Below are positions 13,365-22,031 of a DNA stretch of 25,203 nucleotides, one piece after another. Made by a program: the position numbers and the translations under genes. A model generated the notes under the pieces. That model was not told the origin of the DNA and made no database searches. It saw only the letters and a program-made list of their open reading frames with translations. The stretch comes from a virus. Position 1 is the stretch's first letter. Each line of letters starts with the position of its first letter. The stretch is from IMG/VR virus record IMGVR_UViG_3300013123_000391, positions 1-25,203 of that record, one strand, 5' to 3'.

Positions 13365-16300
13365 GTGTTCGCTCTTTGGATCGATTTAGTCAAAGCTCAC
13401 CGAGGGGAACATCTAGGCGGGAAGTATGTTCTGCGGTGGTGGAAAAACGACCGCTGGAACTACAAGTACTCTGATCTCAGACATCCAAAGAACCATGGGT
13501 GGGCAGCCTCTGCTGTTTCAGATGAGCACTCCGTTACCACTCATTCGGATTCAGTTGCTCGAGGGCACACAGCAGAGCAAGCGTTCCACCATGCACGAGA
13601 GAAAGCCCTCAAGTCGGGTGCTGATGATGTGTCGATCATCCGCTCAGCAGAGGGTAAGCCTGAGCTGAAGCTCGTTGTCAGGCCCTCAGCAAAGCGCCCC
13701 TTCATCATCCTTCCGCACCGTAGTACGAAAGCACGAGATGCGGTAACTCATCTGCCCTCTTACGAGGCTGTTGAGAATTGGATGCGTCGTCGGTCGTCAA
13801 CTGCAACGGTCAACGACGCTTTTGGCAGACCCTGGTTTGAGGTGAGGGAACGAGGCCAGTCGGGGATCGATTCTCCGAGTGGGCGCATGTCGATTCGCTA
13901 CCATGCCGAGAGTCCGTTCAATCGGTTTCCAGAGCAAACAGGTAGCTGGGTCCCAAGTCCATTCTTCAAGCAGAACTTCAAGGAGTGGCTGAAGGAAGAG
14001 TACCGACAGCAGCGGGCATCGGGTCAGCGAGTCAAGCCGGCCAAAGAGTTTCCTATTGATCAGGTACGACCCACCACAACAGCACTGGAACAGGGAAGAC
14101 TCACCTGGCATCGAGTCCTTGAGCCTTACCAGGCCACGGTCAAGAGACAGACAGGGCAGCCGTGGCAGCGGAGAGGTCTGCGCTGGGTGCGCAAGCTCAA
14201 GGCCTCAGAGGCTGAGCAGCTGAAGCTCTGCGCGAACATCATCCGAGAGCATTTCGGATTGGCGGTTCTCTCTGCTCAGCGTCAGCTGACACTCTATAAC
14301 GTATTTGATCCTGGAAACATGGCTCGTCTCCTTGGTTACTATGGAGGGCCAGGTAGAGCCAAGAAGATTGAGATTGACCCTGACTCCCCCACGCTTCGGG
14401 CCGTGAAACGTGCAGTCAACTCTTATGATCCCCAGAAGGGATGGCGATTCAGTACCTACCTTGGACACTGTTTGTGGTGGGAGCACTTCAAAGAGACCAA
14501 GGCGATCCTCGACGAGGTCAAAGAGCGACGTAAGTTCATCTCGACTGTAGACCACAGTGGTCGAACCATGGACGTACTGGACCAAGTGAGCCGAGAAGAA
14601 TTGCCACCTGGCCATGAGGAGATTGTCAGTGAGGGTGCTCATGCTCAGTCAGCGGAAGATGATCTGATTGCTCGTGAAGAATCGCTGCAGGAGTGGTCAG
14701 GAAGACAAGAAGATCGTTTGGCCAAATACGTAGCTTCGGACACTGCAGATCATGAGAGACAGGTCACTTCATTTCTGGCTTTGCATGAATTGAAGGAGAT
14801 CAAGTCACCTGAGCAAGCTCAAGCTTTCATTGTCCATTGGCAGTCAGAGGGTGGGGATGAGTTTGTTGAACCCTTTGAGCGTGAAGTTGAGGAGCCAAAG
14901 GTTCAGAAGCTATCGGGATCGGAGAAGCACTCTTGGGTCACGATGGTCAAGCAGCATCCGTTGCTCACAGCAGCTGAGCGAGCCGCTATTCTGACCTTGG
15001 CCCCCAAGGGAGACCTCCAGAACATCAGGCCATTTACTGAGGTCACAGCTGAGTTGGCCACAAAGCACACACGAGAGTTTCCTCGTCCCCCGACAGAGAG
15101 CCAGCTGGTTGATCTCTTCTTGAGTGCTCATCAGAAGCTGTCTGGCCTACCGGAGTTTCAAGCGATGCAGGCAAAACTATCCCCTGTGGCGAAGGCAATT
15201 CAGCTGCTGCAGAGCCTCAGCATGAATCGTCTCTCGAAGGCTCTCGATATCCTCCGCAAAGCCCAGAAGGGCACCCGTTCCCAGCACTACAAGTACTGGA
15301 GACGGGAGGGAGTTCCTGGAAGCTATCGGTATTACTACCGAGATCATGTGGGGAATGTCATTCAGGGAACGAATGCTCCGGTGGGGCATGCCCATTATGA
15401 CAAGAAGCTAGGAACGCCACAGCTACATCGAGACGAACCTGATCCCATTCAACACCCGCAGTTCTTCGATCCTCGTTCAGGTCGCAAGATGAACCGTGCC
15501 GTTCCGGAGCATGCGGAATGGAACCCAGAGTACAACAAGGCTGTTCCGTTGCGGATGTGGGGGGCCAGGTGGCGGGCAGACCCAAATGACGAGACCTCCC
15601 ATTTCGAACACGGGTACTACGATAGTGATCTCCGTGAGCGAGATGAGTTGAAGTTCAATCAGGACAATCGTCACTTTGATCAGCAGCTCCCAAAGGTGAG
15701 GAAGTTCTATAGTTCTCTGATGCAGTCGAAGCAATTGGCGCATCGGGCACTGGGGCTCATGGTTGCTCTTTTGGATCAAGCCTACATGCGCGCTGGTAGG
15801 AAGATCCATGAGGAAGAGAGGGGCACGATTGGTCTGACGACCCTCAAAGTAGGGAACGTCAAGATCAAAGGCAACATGGCGACGTTTTCCTACGTTGGCA
15901 AGTTGGGCGTCGACCAACAGCAGGTTGTAGTTCTCGATCCCAAGTCGATGTCGATCTTGCAGGAGCTGACACTGGCTGAGGGGAAGAAGAGAACGGACTA
16001 CCTCTTCTCAGTGCCTGTGCGTCGTGGCTCTCAGGTCAAGTTCCAAGAGATTGGGTACAATAAGCTTCGAAGAACCTTGGCCACCTTGGGTGTCACGCCC
16101 AAGCAGTTCCGCACCTATCATGGTACGGAGATCTTCTCTCGAGCTTTTGAGAGACTGCTCCAGCAGTACAGCCAGGGGCGGATTACAGCCAAGACCCTTT
16201 CGGGTGTGACAGAGGAAGCGGCCCTTGAGTCAGCAAAGGCTCTGGGCCACTACATCGGTAAGGGTGAGGACCGCAAGGCCCACGCAGCTACAGCTCTTCG

Positions 16301-17222
16301 GAGCTACATCGATCCGGTGGCGGTTAAGTCACTTTGGATGAATGCCATTGATCCTGACATGCAGAAGGCTCATCCCCTCATGGGTCGGATCAAGTATGAG
16401 GGCATGAACATTGCGATTGAGAACAAGAAGGGTTCTTATCGCGAGTGGTATGACCCTAATGCCAAAGAGCATGGTCGTACCAAGATGAACTACGACTACG
16501 GCTATGTGAGTGGGTCAAAGGGGGTCGATGGGGATGCCGTGGATGTTTACATGGGGCCACACAAGAACTCTGAGCGGGTCTTTGTGATTCACCAGATGAA
16601 GAAGCCAGACTTCACTGAGTTCGATGAGGACAAAGTGATGCTTGGTTTTGACTCCCCAGAGGAAGCCAAGGCCGCCTACCTCAGACAGTATGATAACCCC
16701 AAGTTCTTCGGTAGCTTGACAGAGATGTCATTGGATGACTTCAAGCAGAAGATCAAAGACAAGGGTCTTCGTGGCAAGATGCTCAAGTCCATTGACGAAC
16801 CTGAACCGGGCGACGATGATGAGGTGCCAGCTCATTCTGTGGTGGCAGATCCACCAGATCGGTTTGACCACGAGGTTGGCTTCAGTGAGTGGCTGCACAG
16901 TCATCCTCTCCACGAGAGTGAGCATGAGTGGCAGTACCTGAATCAGATGGCGGGTGGGAAGCTAGATCTCCCGAACCCTGAGACGGATCATGAGGAGCCG
17001 GATGATGTTGACGCAGAGGACGAGCTTGATTCCACTGATCGTAGTGGACCCGCAGACGAATCGACTCCTCAATCTGCTTGGGAAGAGCCTGCAGGAGATT
17101 CAGAAGAGCAGGAAGCTGCTGCCAACGGAGGAGCCCCTTCTGAAGGCGAAGCAGTACAGCCACCAGGAGAAGGCCCACTTCGCGAAGATCAGAGCCAGGT
17201 ACGGAGCCCCAGTCCGACCTGA
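13365..17222 (+). CDS. Giant multidomain protein: sigma-like, topoisomerase IB, pyrophosphatase-like
   Basis: 1285 aa from GTG 13365 (GGAG 6 nt upstream). Residues 17-38 carry a GGKY...WNYKY module. Residues about 280-400 resemble sigma-70 region 2 (AVKRAVNSYDPQKGWRFSTYL..LWWEHFKE), and 530-595 could be a region 4-like helix-turn-helix (LTAAERAAILTLAP...TESQLVDLFL). A second module (LSKALDILRKAQKG, then GSYRYYYRD) at 623-660 starts the next unit. Residues 720-990 are a type IB topoisomerase with all five catalytic residues visible: Arg809 (MRAGRK), Lys846 (YVGKLG), Arg916 (QFRTYHG), His962 (LGHYIG), Tyr981 (SYIDP). Residues 1002-1135 match the inorganic-pyrophosphatase-like domain of polyvalent proteins (DYGYVSGSKGVDGDAVDVYMG, KVMLGFDSPEEA). 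The tail is acidic. Relaxation of DNA supercoils is the expected activity; a role after injection is inferred. Confidence 0.85.
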   Translation: MFALWIDLVKAHRGEHLGGKYVLRWWKNDRWNYKYSDLRHPKNHGWAASAVSDEHSVTTHSDSVARGHTAEQAFHHAREKALKSGADDVSIIRSAEGKPELKLVVRPSAKRPFIILPHRSTKARDAVTHLPSYEAVENWMRRRSSTATVNDAFGRPWFEVRERGQSGIDSPSGRMSIRYHAESPFNRFPEQTGSWVPSPFFKQNFKEWLKEEYRQQRASGQRVKPAKEFPIDQVRPTTTALEQGRLTWHRVLEPYQATVKRQTGQPWQRRGLRWVRKLKASEAEQLKLCANIIREHFGLAVLSAQRQLTLYNVFDPGNMARLLGYYGGPGRAKKIEIDPDSPTLRAVKRAVNSYDPQKGWRFSTYLGHCLWWEHFKETKAILDEVKERRKFISTVDHSGRTMDVLDQVSREELPPGHEEIVSEGAHAQSAEDDLIAREESLQEWSGRQEDRLAKYVASDTADHERQVTSFLALHELKEIKSPEQAQAFIVHWQSEGGDEFVEPFEREVEEPKVQKLSGSEKHSWVTMVKQHPLLTAAERAAILTLAPKGDLQNIRPFTEVTAELATKHTREFPRPPTESQLVDLFLSAHQKLSGLPEFQAMQAKLSPVAKAIQLLQSLSMNRLSKALDILRKAQKGTRSQHYKYWRREGVPGSYRYYYRDHVGNVIQGTNAPVGHAHYDKKLGTPQLHRDEPDPIQHPQFFDPRSGRKMNRAVPEHAEWNPEYNKAVPLRMWGARWRADPNDETSHFEHGYYDSDLRERDELKFNQDNRHFDQQLPKVRKFYSSLMQSKQLAHRALGLMVALLDQAYMRAGRKIHEEERGTIGLTTLKVGNVKIKGNMATFSYVGKLGVDQQQVVVLDPKSMSILQELTLAEGKKRTDYLFSVPVRRGSQVKFQEIGYNKLRRTLATLGVTPKQFRTYHGTEIFSRAFERLLQQYSQGRITAKTLSGVTEEAALESAKALGHYIGKGEDRKAHAATALRSYIDPVAVKSLWMNAIDPDMQKAHPLMGRIKYEGMNIAIENKKGSYREWYDPNAKEHGRTKMNYDYGYVSGSKGVDGDAVDVYMGPHKNSERVFVIHQMKKPDFTEFDEDKVMLGFDSPEEAKAAYLRQYDNPKFFGSLTEMSLDDFKQKIKDKGLRGKMLKSIDEPEPGDDDEVPAHSVVADPPDRFDHEVGFSEWLHSHPLHESEHEWQYLNQMAGGKLDLPNPETDHEEPDDVDAEDELDSTDRSGPADESTPQSAWEEPAGDSEEQEAAANGGAPSEGEAVQPPGEGPLREDQSQVRSPSPT

Positions 17223-20200
17223 GCTGGACGGGCAGGGCAAGATTGTCATCAGTAGTGTTCCAGTGGGGAGTACCTTCTGGTGTACCCCTCAGTCTGGACC
17301 TCTGTCTCATCGACACGTTCTTGTAGCCAGGCTACCGGACAACAAGGCTGCTATTGTGGGTGGGGCTGGTGTAGTGCCTCCACAAAAAGAGACTGATCCA
17401 GAGACAGGCAAAGAACGAGTCACTGGTGGGAAGGGGGCAGAGTATCTTCACTTCGCTTCCAAGATGGGTGATCGGCAGTCCAAGGCCCCTCCGACTCCAG
17501 AGGAAATGGAGGCGACTCAGAAGCAATCAAAGGTCAAGGAACACATCAAGAAGATCCATGATGAGGCTGCTCCTCTCAAGAAAAAGCTGATGCGCCAAGC
17601 CAAGAGGCTGAAGGACAATGTGCTTGGTGCCGTGGGTATCCGAAAAGATGCGGCTTCATTGTTCGGCCAACAGCTCGAGGGAGTGAAGGAGCATCTCGCA
17701 ACACAGCTTCGACAAGCAGGTCTGGATGAAAAGAAGATCGATGGTGCAGTCGATCTTGCCATTTCTCGTATGAAGTCAGAGAAGAGAGATCGTGCATCAG
17801 AGGTACTGGGAAAGACCATCGAGGCTCTGCAGGACGCCAAGAAGCAAGTTGAACAGGGCAAAGAGCCCAAGCTCAACGTCAAAGACTTCACGTCTGAGAT
17901 GCACCTCGACATGAACCTCTCGGGGGAGGATATCAACAAGCTTGCTGACGCTGAGACCCCTCAGGAAGTTCAGGTCGCAATGCACGACATCATGGATGAC
18001 AAGATCCATGAGGCTCAGATGCGTGGTGGTGAAGCCTTATCAGGGCCAGGTGCTGTGGACCTTTCCATTCGCCCCTCGGAGCCTAAGCTTCCTATCAAGG
18101 ATCAGAAAGAAATCCTAGCAGCGCAAAAGACTGCTGAGAGTCTGGTTCAGACACTCAAACAGACCGATGCCTATGATAGGAAGATCGAAGATGTGAAGCG
18201 GAAGGCGGTCTATGCGTCCAGACAACCAGAGGGCATGGATCCTGACGTAGAAGAGATGCGTCTTCACGCAGTGCTTGTTGATCACCAGGACCTTCTCGAC
18301 ATGGGAATCGATGAGAAGGATATCTATGCTGCTGCATCCAACATTCGAGAGACAGCAGCGTCGATGCCCAGGGAGACCAACCTTTACAAAGCTCTTGCTT
18401 CCCACTGGAAAGACGAGACGGGCGGCAATGTCAAGGGCTACATGAATGACGGTGCCACAAGCACTCTCACAGGGTTTGTGTCTGGTTTTGCTCCAGGTCT
18501 GGGTGTCCCAGATCTGAAGAAGCTAACCGACAGTCTTGGGCCAGAGTTGGCCTCTTATGCCATGGCTTCGTACCTTCACGATCTAGCAGAGAAGGGTACT
18601 ACAACCATCTCTAACCCAAAGACAGGCAAGCGAGAGAAGTTCACGCTCGAGCATTATGATCAGATGGTTCACGACATCACGATGTGGAATCGCGTGAATC
18701 AACATGCAGCTGAGGAGCGTGCGCTTCAGAGGCTTGGCGAGATCGAAGATGCGCAGAAGGTCTTGCGTGAGCAGATGGCTTCGGGGGATATCGCTGTCAA
18801 CGATGAGTTGATCGAGCGTCTGAAGAAAGCAGGACTCAGCACCAGGAATGTCCAGAAGATCGACACCGAAGGTCTTCGGGATCGAATGGCAGCTCTTCAG
18901 ATGGACAACCGCTATCTGGATGAGCAGGAGAAGCTAGTCGGAGAGACGATTGGTGGTCTCCAGACAGCTGCTGGGTTCCTCTACTCTCTGAAGTCTGTTC
19001 GTCGAGGTCGTGAGGCCAATGAGGATCTCCGAGACCTATCCATGCATGTGGGTGGAGAGGGCTTGTCTGAGGGTGAACAAGAGAAGCTGGTTCGCGAGAA
19101 GCTGAAGAGCTTGGGCATCAAGTCACGTGAAGAGGTCGCAGTCGAGACGGGGCCTGAGGGAGCAACGATTCGATTCCGTGGTGAGAGACTTGTGCCTCAC
19201 CTTGAGCGGTGGGTACAGGATGCGCAGAAGGCATCCAAGCTGAACGCGATCAAGGACGACACTTCTCAGATCAACGAAAAGACCAATGACTGGATTGACA
19301 AGCCCTTGTCCAAAGGTGGACTTGGGACTGCTCAGGAGATTCTGCCTCAGCTCAAGTCTGGGGAGAAGCTACGTGGCAACCAAGCGACAGATATTCGTTG
19401 GCTGATGCAAAGTGGTGGTGGAGTCATCACCAGATCAACTGCTGCTGGCAAGACACTGACGGGGTTGGGCTATCTTGGGGCTCGAGTCGACCAAGACATG
19501 AAGGGTCCCAACGCTGGTTATCGTGGGGTGGTGATCGTTCCACCAGCAAAGGTCAGTGAGTGGGTCCAGGAGGCTGCAAAGTTCTTCGATCCTGAGAAGA
19601 TCAGCATCGTTCACTGGAAGCCAGTCCTCGACAAGAACAAAGAGCCAACAGGGAAGTTTGTCGACCCCAAGCTCCCCAAGCAGGGTGAAGGTCGAGCCTA
19701 TATCGTCGAGGTCCCGGAGCATTACTCAAAGGGGCAAATCGACAGTCTGCTCAAGCAGACGAAGCATCTCAAGCACGCCATCTTTGTCATGAACCACCAG
19801 TCGGCAGCAGAGAACAATGAGTATCTCGAGCGCCAGATGGGTGGTTCTGGTCGCCCACCGAATGGGATCGTTGTGGATGAACCGCAGATGCTATTGGGTC
19901 TGCGTGGGCGCAACCGAATGAACATCGGTAAGCGCATCTTCAGCATTCCTTCCACGCACAAAGTGGCCCTCACAGCGACTCCGGCTCGTGAGAATCTTCG
20001 TGAAGCCTATGATCTTGTGCGCTGGTCAGCGCAGCGTCCTGCCGTAGATGAGAAGGGTGCTCCGATCTACAAGGAGACAGTGAACCCTAAGACCAAAGAG
20101 CCAACTGGGAGAATGCGTCCAGTCTATGAGAAGGAGGCAGGCCGCCAGGTCGGGAAGAAGAGTGCCCAGCCTCGGCCATTCATCCCCTACGAGATGTTCA

Positions 20201-21345
20201 AGCAGCTCGAGGGTGGTAGCACGAGCGCTCAGCGTGACCTTCTTGCCAGAGACATCATGGACCAGATCGGTCCATATGTGAGTGGTGACGATGTCAAGAA
20301 GGTCTCCTTCAAGATCAATCATCACGATGTGCATGTACGCCGTTCTGATATCCAAAGAGTGTCTCAGAAGCAGATCGAAGCTCAGCAGGCTGCTGTCTAC
20401 AAGAAGCATCAGGACAAGGCCCAGAAGGGTGGCATTCTCACGACCGAGGATGGCAGAAGAATCAAGTATGCCAAGATCAGTGCAGATGATCCCGCCGGTC
20501 GTAGAGAACAGATGAAGAGGGCAAGACAGAACGCTGAGAATGAGATTGCCAATCTTCATCGGCTCAATGTCGATGCTGCTGATCCTGATGACAACCCCAA
20601 GATTCAGTCTTTGGTCCATAACCTCAAGGCTGAGATCCAGGGTGGAGTTCGCATTCGGCATGAGGGGAAGACAGAGAAGCGTGAGAAGATCTCTGGCAAG
20701 AAGCGAAAGCACATTGTAGTGGTCAGCTCTCCCCAGCAGGCAGCAGCTGTACAACATGCACTTGATCAGGCGGGAATTGCCAATGTCAGTATGGCAACCT
20801 CACTGCGAGATGCGAAGAACCCTGAGCTACTGACCAAGGACATCAAGGATGGAGGTCAGCTCAAGGGGACAGTTGTCGATGCTCGGAAGAAGATGTGGAA
20901 AGAAGACTCAGACAGGATCGATGACAAGACCGGTAAGTACGTCAAGGGTGAGTACAAGATTCCTGTTGTGATCATCGACAAGGATACTGCAGCTGGGCAC
21001 AACCTTCAGGAGGCTGACACACTCCACGTTGTTGGTGCTCCAGATGACGCAGCGACTCTTCTCCAGGCTCACGGTCGGGCAGCTCGTGACCCGAAGTTGG
21101 GTGATCAACTTGACATCTACACCTATCGCCACACAGACAGTCCCTTTGAACACGCTCATTGGGACAATCTGCACCGGCAGATGGATTTCATCCGAGCAAC
21201 CTCTCCGGGCATGGTGACAAAGCCTCAGATGATGCCTGAGAAGCGCAAGGAAGTGCTCCATGCGATTCGTGAGGCCAAAGAGAAGGCGGCCTCTGCACCT
21301 CAGAAGCCTGTTCGTAAGAGCTTGGGGCTCTTCGTGACGGCATAG
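17005..21345 (+). CDS. Giant SF2 helicase
   Basis: About 1446 aa from ATG 17005, chosen for GAGGAG (16992-16997) 7 nt upstream; ATG 16990 and 17002 and GTG 17044 are alternatives. Residues 80-145 hold a small domain (SHRHVLVARLPDNKAAIVGGAG) typical of large phage polyvalent or helicase proteins. Residues 160-760 are mostly helical. The helicase core is near residues 785-1380: QAT before it, motif I STAAGKT (Lys816), motif II VVDEPQ (Asp958-Glu959), motif III ALTATPAR, motif VI QAHGRAARD. So it should be an ATP-driven DNA or RNA translocase of superfamily 2. It ends with VRKSLGLFVTA. It overlaps the upstream topoisomerase gene by about 218 nt in a different frame. It is located inside the structural operon, not with replication genes. 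Confidence 0.85.
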   Translation: MLTQRTSLIPLIVVDPQTNRLLNLLGKSLQEIQKSRKLLPTEEPLLKAKQYSHQEKAHFAKIRARYGAPVRPELDGQGKIVISSVPVGSTFWCTPQSGPLSHRHVLVARLPDNKAAIVGGAGVVPPQKETDPETGKERVTGGKGAEYLHFASKMGDRQSKAPPTPEEMEATQKQSKVKEHIKKIHDEAAPLKKKLMRQAKRLKDNVLGAVGIRKDAASLFGQQLEGVKEHLATQLRQAGLDEKKIDGAVDLAISRMKSEKRDRASEVLGKTIEALQDAKKQVEQGKEPKLNVKDFTSEMHLDMNLSGEDINKLADAETPQEVQVAMHDIMDDKIHEAQMRGGEALSGPGAVDLSIRPSEPKLPIKDQKEILAAQKTAESLVQTLKQTDAYDRKIEDVKRKAVYASRQPEGMDPDVEEMRLHAVLVDHQDLLDMGIDEKDIYAAASNIRETAASMPRETNLYKALASHWKDETGGNVKGYMNDGATSTLTGFVSGFAPGLGVPDLKKLTDSLGPELASYAMASYLHDLAEKGTTTISNPKTGKREKFTLEHYDQMVHDITMWNRVNQHAAEERALQRLGEIEDAQKVLREQMASGDIAVNDELIERLKKAGLSTRNVQKIDTEGLRDRMAALQMDNRYLDEQEKLVGETIGGLQTAAGFLYSLKSVRRGREANEDLRDLSMHVGGEGLSEGEQEKLVREKLKSLGIKSREEVAVETGPEGATIRFRGERLVPHLERWVQDAQKASKLNAIKDDTSQINEKTNDWIDKPLSKGGLGTAQEILPQLKSGEKLRGNQATDIRWLMQSGGGVITRSTAAGKTLTGLGYLGARVDQDMKGPNAGYRGVVIVPPAKVSEWVQEAAKFFDPEKISIVHWKPVLDKNKEPTGKFVDPKLPKQGEGRAYIVEVPEHYSKGQIDSLLKQTKHLKHAIFVMNHQSAAENNEYLERQMGGSGRPPNGIVVDEPQMLLGLRGRNRMNIGKRIFSIPSTHKVALTATPARENLREAYDLVRWSAQRPAVDEKGAPIYKETVNPKTKEPTGRMRPVYEKEAGRQVGKKSAQPRPFIPYEMFKQLEGGSTSAQRDLLARDIMDQIGPYVSGDDVKKVSFKINHHDVHVRRSDIQRVSQKQIEAQQAAVYKKHQDKAQKGGILTTEDGRRIKYAKISADDPAGRREQMKRARQNAENEIANLHRLNVDAADPDDNPKIQSLVHNLKAEIQGGVRIRHEGKTEKREKISGKKRKHIVVVSSPQQAAAVQHALDQAGIANVSMATSLRDAKNPELLTKDIKDGGQLKGTVVDARKKMWKEDSDRIDDKTGKYVKGEYKIPVVIIDKDTAAGHNLQEADTLHVVGAPDDAATLLQAHGRAARDPKLGDQLDIYTYRHTDSPFEHAHWDNLHRQMDFIRATSPGMVTKPQMMPEKRKEVLHAIREAKEKAASAPQKPVRKSLGLFVTA

Positions 21346-21355
21346 GAGTAGATTC

Positions 21356-21652
21356 ATGCCTGGGCGATTCTTCACTGAGGATGACATTGATCGTGCCAAT
21401 GAGCATAAGGATGCAGAGGAGACAGGTAAGTTCCCTCCACCATCAAAGGACATGACGAAAGCCGCTGCTGGGACACAACTTCATCATGCCAAGCTCTGTC
21501 AGAATCTTGAGGACATCGTGGAGATATGCGATCTCAAGATCGAAGCAGAGATGGAGAAGCCAGTACCAGACGCTGCTGAGATAGAGAAACTGAAGAGGAT
21601 CAAGTACACAGCCCAGACAGAGCAGGCTCAGCGCCGTTATGGAAAACTGTGA
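21356..21652 (+). CDS. Small helical hypothetical protein
   Basis: 98 aa, ATG 21356 with AGGAG 7 nt upstream. The first 40 residues are polar (RFFTEDDIDRANEHKDAEE); the rest is helical with Cys and His near residue 45 (HHAKLCQNLEDIVEICDLKIE). No family recognised. The stop overlaps the next start (TGATG), so translation is likely coupled. Confidence 0.6.
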   Translation: MPGRFFTEDDIDRANEHKDAEETGKFPPPSKDMTKAAAGTQLHHAKLCQNLEDIVEICDLKIEAEMEKPVPDAAEIEKLKRIKYTAQTEQAQRRYGKL

Positions 21653-21888
21653 TGATAGAGCACTTCTACGCTTGTAGTTGTGGTGAAGTCATCATGAAGT
21701 CCCAAGGCGATACAACCAAGATTCGAAACAAGACCATTGTGTTTCGAGGTCAACGAGCCTATGCGATCTGCAAAGGCTGCGGCAAAGAGCACCCCATTCC
21801 TATCGTCTTAGACCAAGACCTTATGAAGTCTTTCGCTTCAAATCCTAGTCTATTTGTCCGCAAAGTCAGCAACTTACCTCGCCGCTAG
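21652..21888 (+). CDS. Small zinc-ribbon protein
   Basis: 78 aa from ATG 21652, overlapping the previous stop as TGATG; GTG 21649 is in frame. Residues 8-45 contain CSCGEV and CKGCGKEH on either side of a beta-like stretch (TIVFRGQRAYAI), a good single zinc ribbon. The C-terminus has LMKSFASN. Last gene of the long operon, followed by a 143-nt gap with a promoter-like element and a hairpin. Confidence 0.6.
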   Translation: MIEHFYACSCGEVIMKSQGDTTKIRNKTIVFRGQRAYAICKGCGKEHPIPIVLDQDLMKSFASNPSLFVRKVSNLPRR

Positions 21889-21908
21889 ATCGTATCCCAC
21901 GAAGATCC

Positions 21909-21963
21909 TTGACAGCTATTTCTAGAACCAGTAGGTTCGACAGTCGAGCATAGGATCGACTGA
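21909..21963 (+). promoter_or_regulatory. Promoter-like element, copy 3 of the CTAGAACCAG motif
   Basis: TTGACA (21909-21914), 7 nt, CTAGAACCAG (21922-21931), then TAGGTT (21932-21937), which is 17 nt from TTGACA and a weak -10 candidate. GATCGACTGA (21954-21963) follows, as in copy 2. It stands before the protease-scaffold-capsid group. Separate transcription of the capsid genes would fit their need for high expression. Confidence 0.5.
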
Positions 21964-21982
21964 AAAGCGAAAGGGTCTCCAG

Positions 21983-22017
21983 AGAGGGAGACGGGCTTTA
22001 CCGCCCGATCTCCCTCT
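21983..22017 (+). terminator. Strong stem-loop upstream of the protease gene
   Basis: AGAGGGAGA-CGGGC (21983-21996) pairs with GCCCG-A-TCTCCCTCT (22003-22017): 14 bp with a single bulged A and a TTTACC loop. It is followed only by TTTG, so as an intrinsic terminator it is imperfect. It lies between a promoter-like element and the protease ATG (15 nt upstream of it). It could be an attenuator, a 5' stabilising hairpin, an RNase site, or the terminator of the upstream operon. Confidence 0.55.
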
Positions 22018-22031
22018 TTGCGTATCTGGGC

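Noticed and set aside
15500-16340. Tyrosine recombinase (integrase) instead of topoisomerase IB
   Set aside because: The R-x-G...E-E-x-G-T-x-G-L-T-T-L signature, the F-x-Y-x-G-K-x-G lysine strand and the SYIDP tyrosine context are those of topoisomerase IB. No attachment sites are visible.
16990-17222. Classical -1 programmed frameshift joining topoisomerase and helicase
   Set aside because: The helicase is in the +1 frame relative to the topoisomerase, so a -1 slip would not reach it, and a good ribosome site for independent initiation is present.
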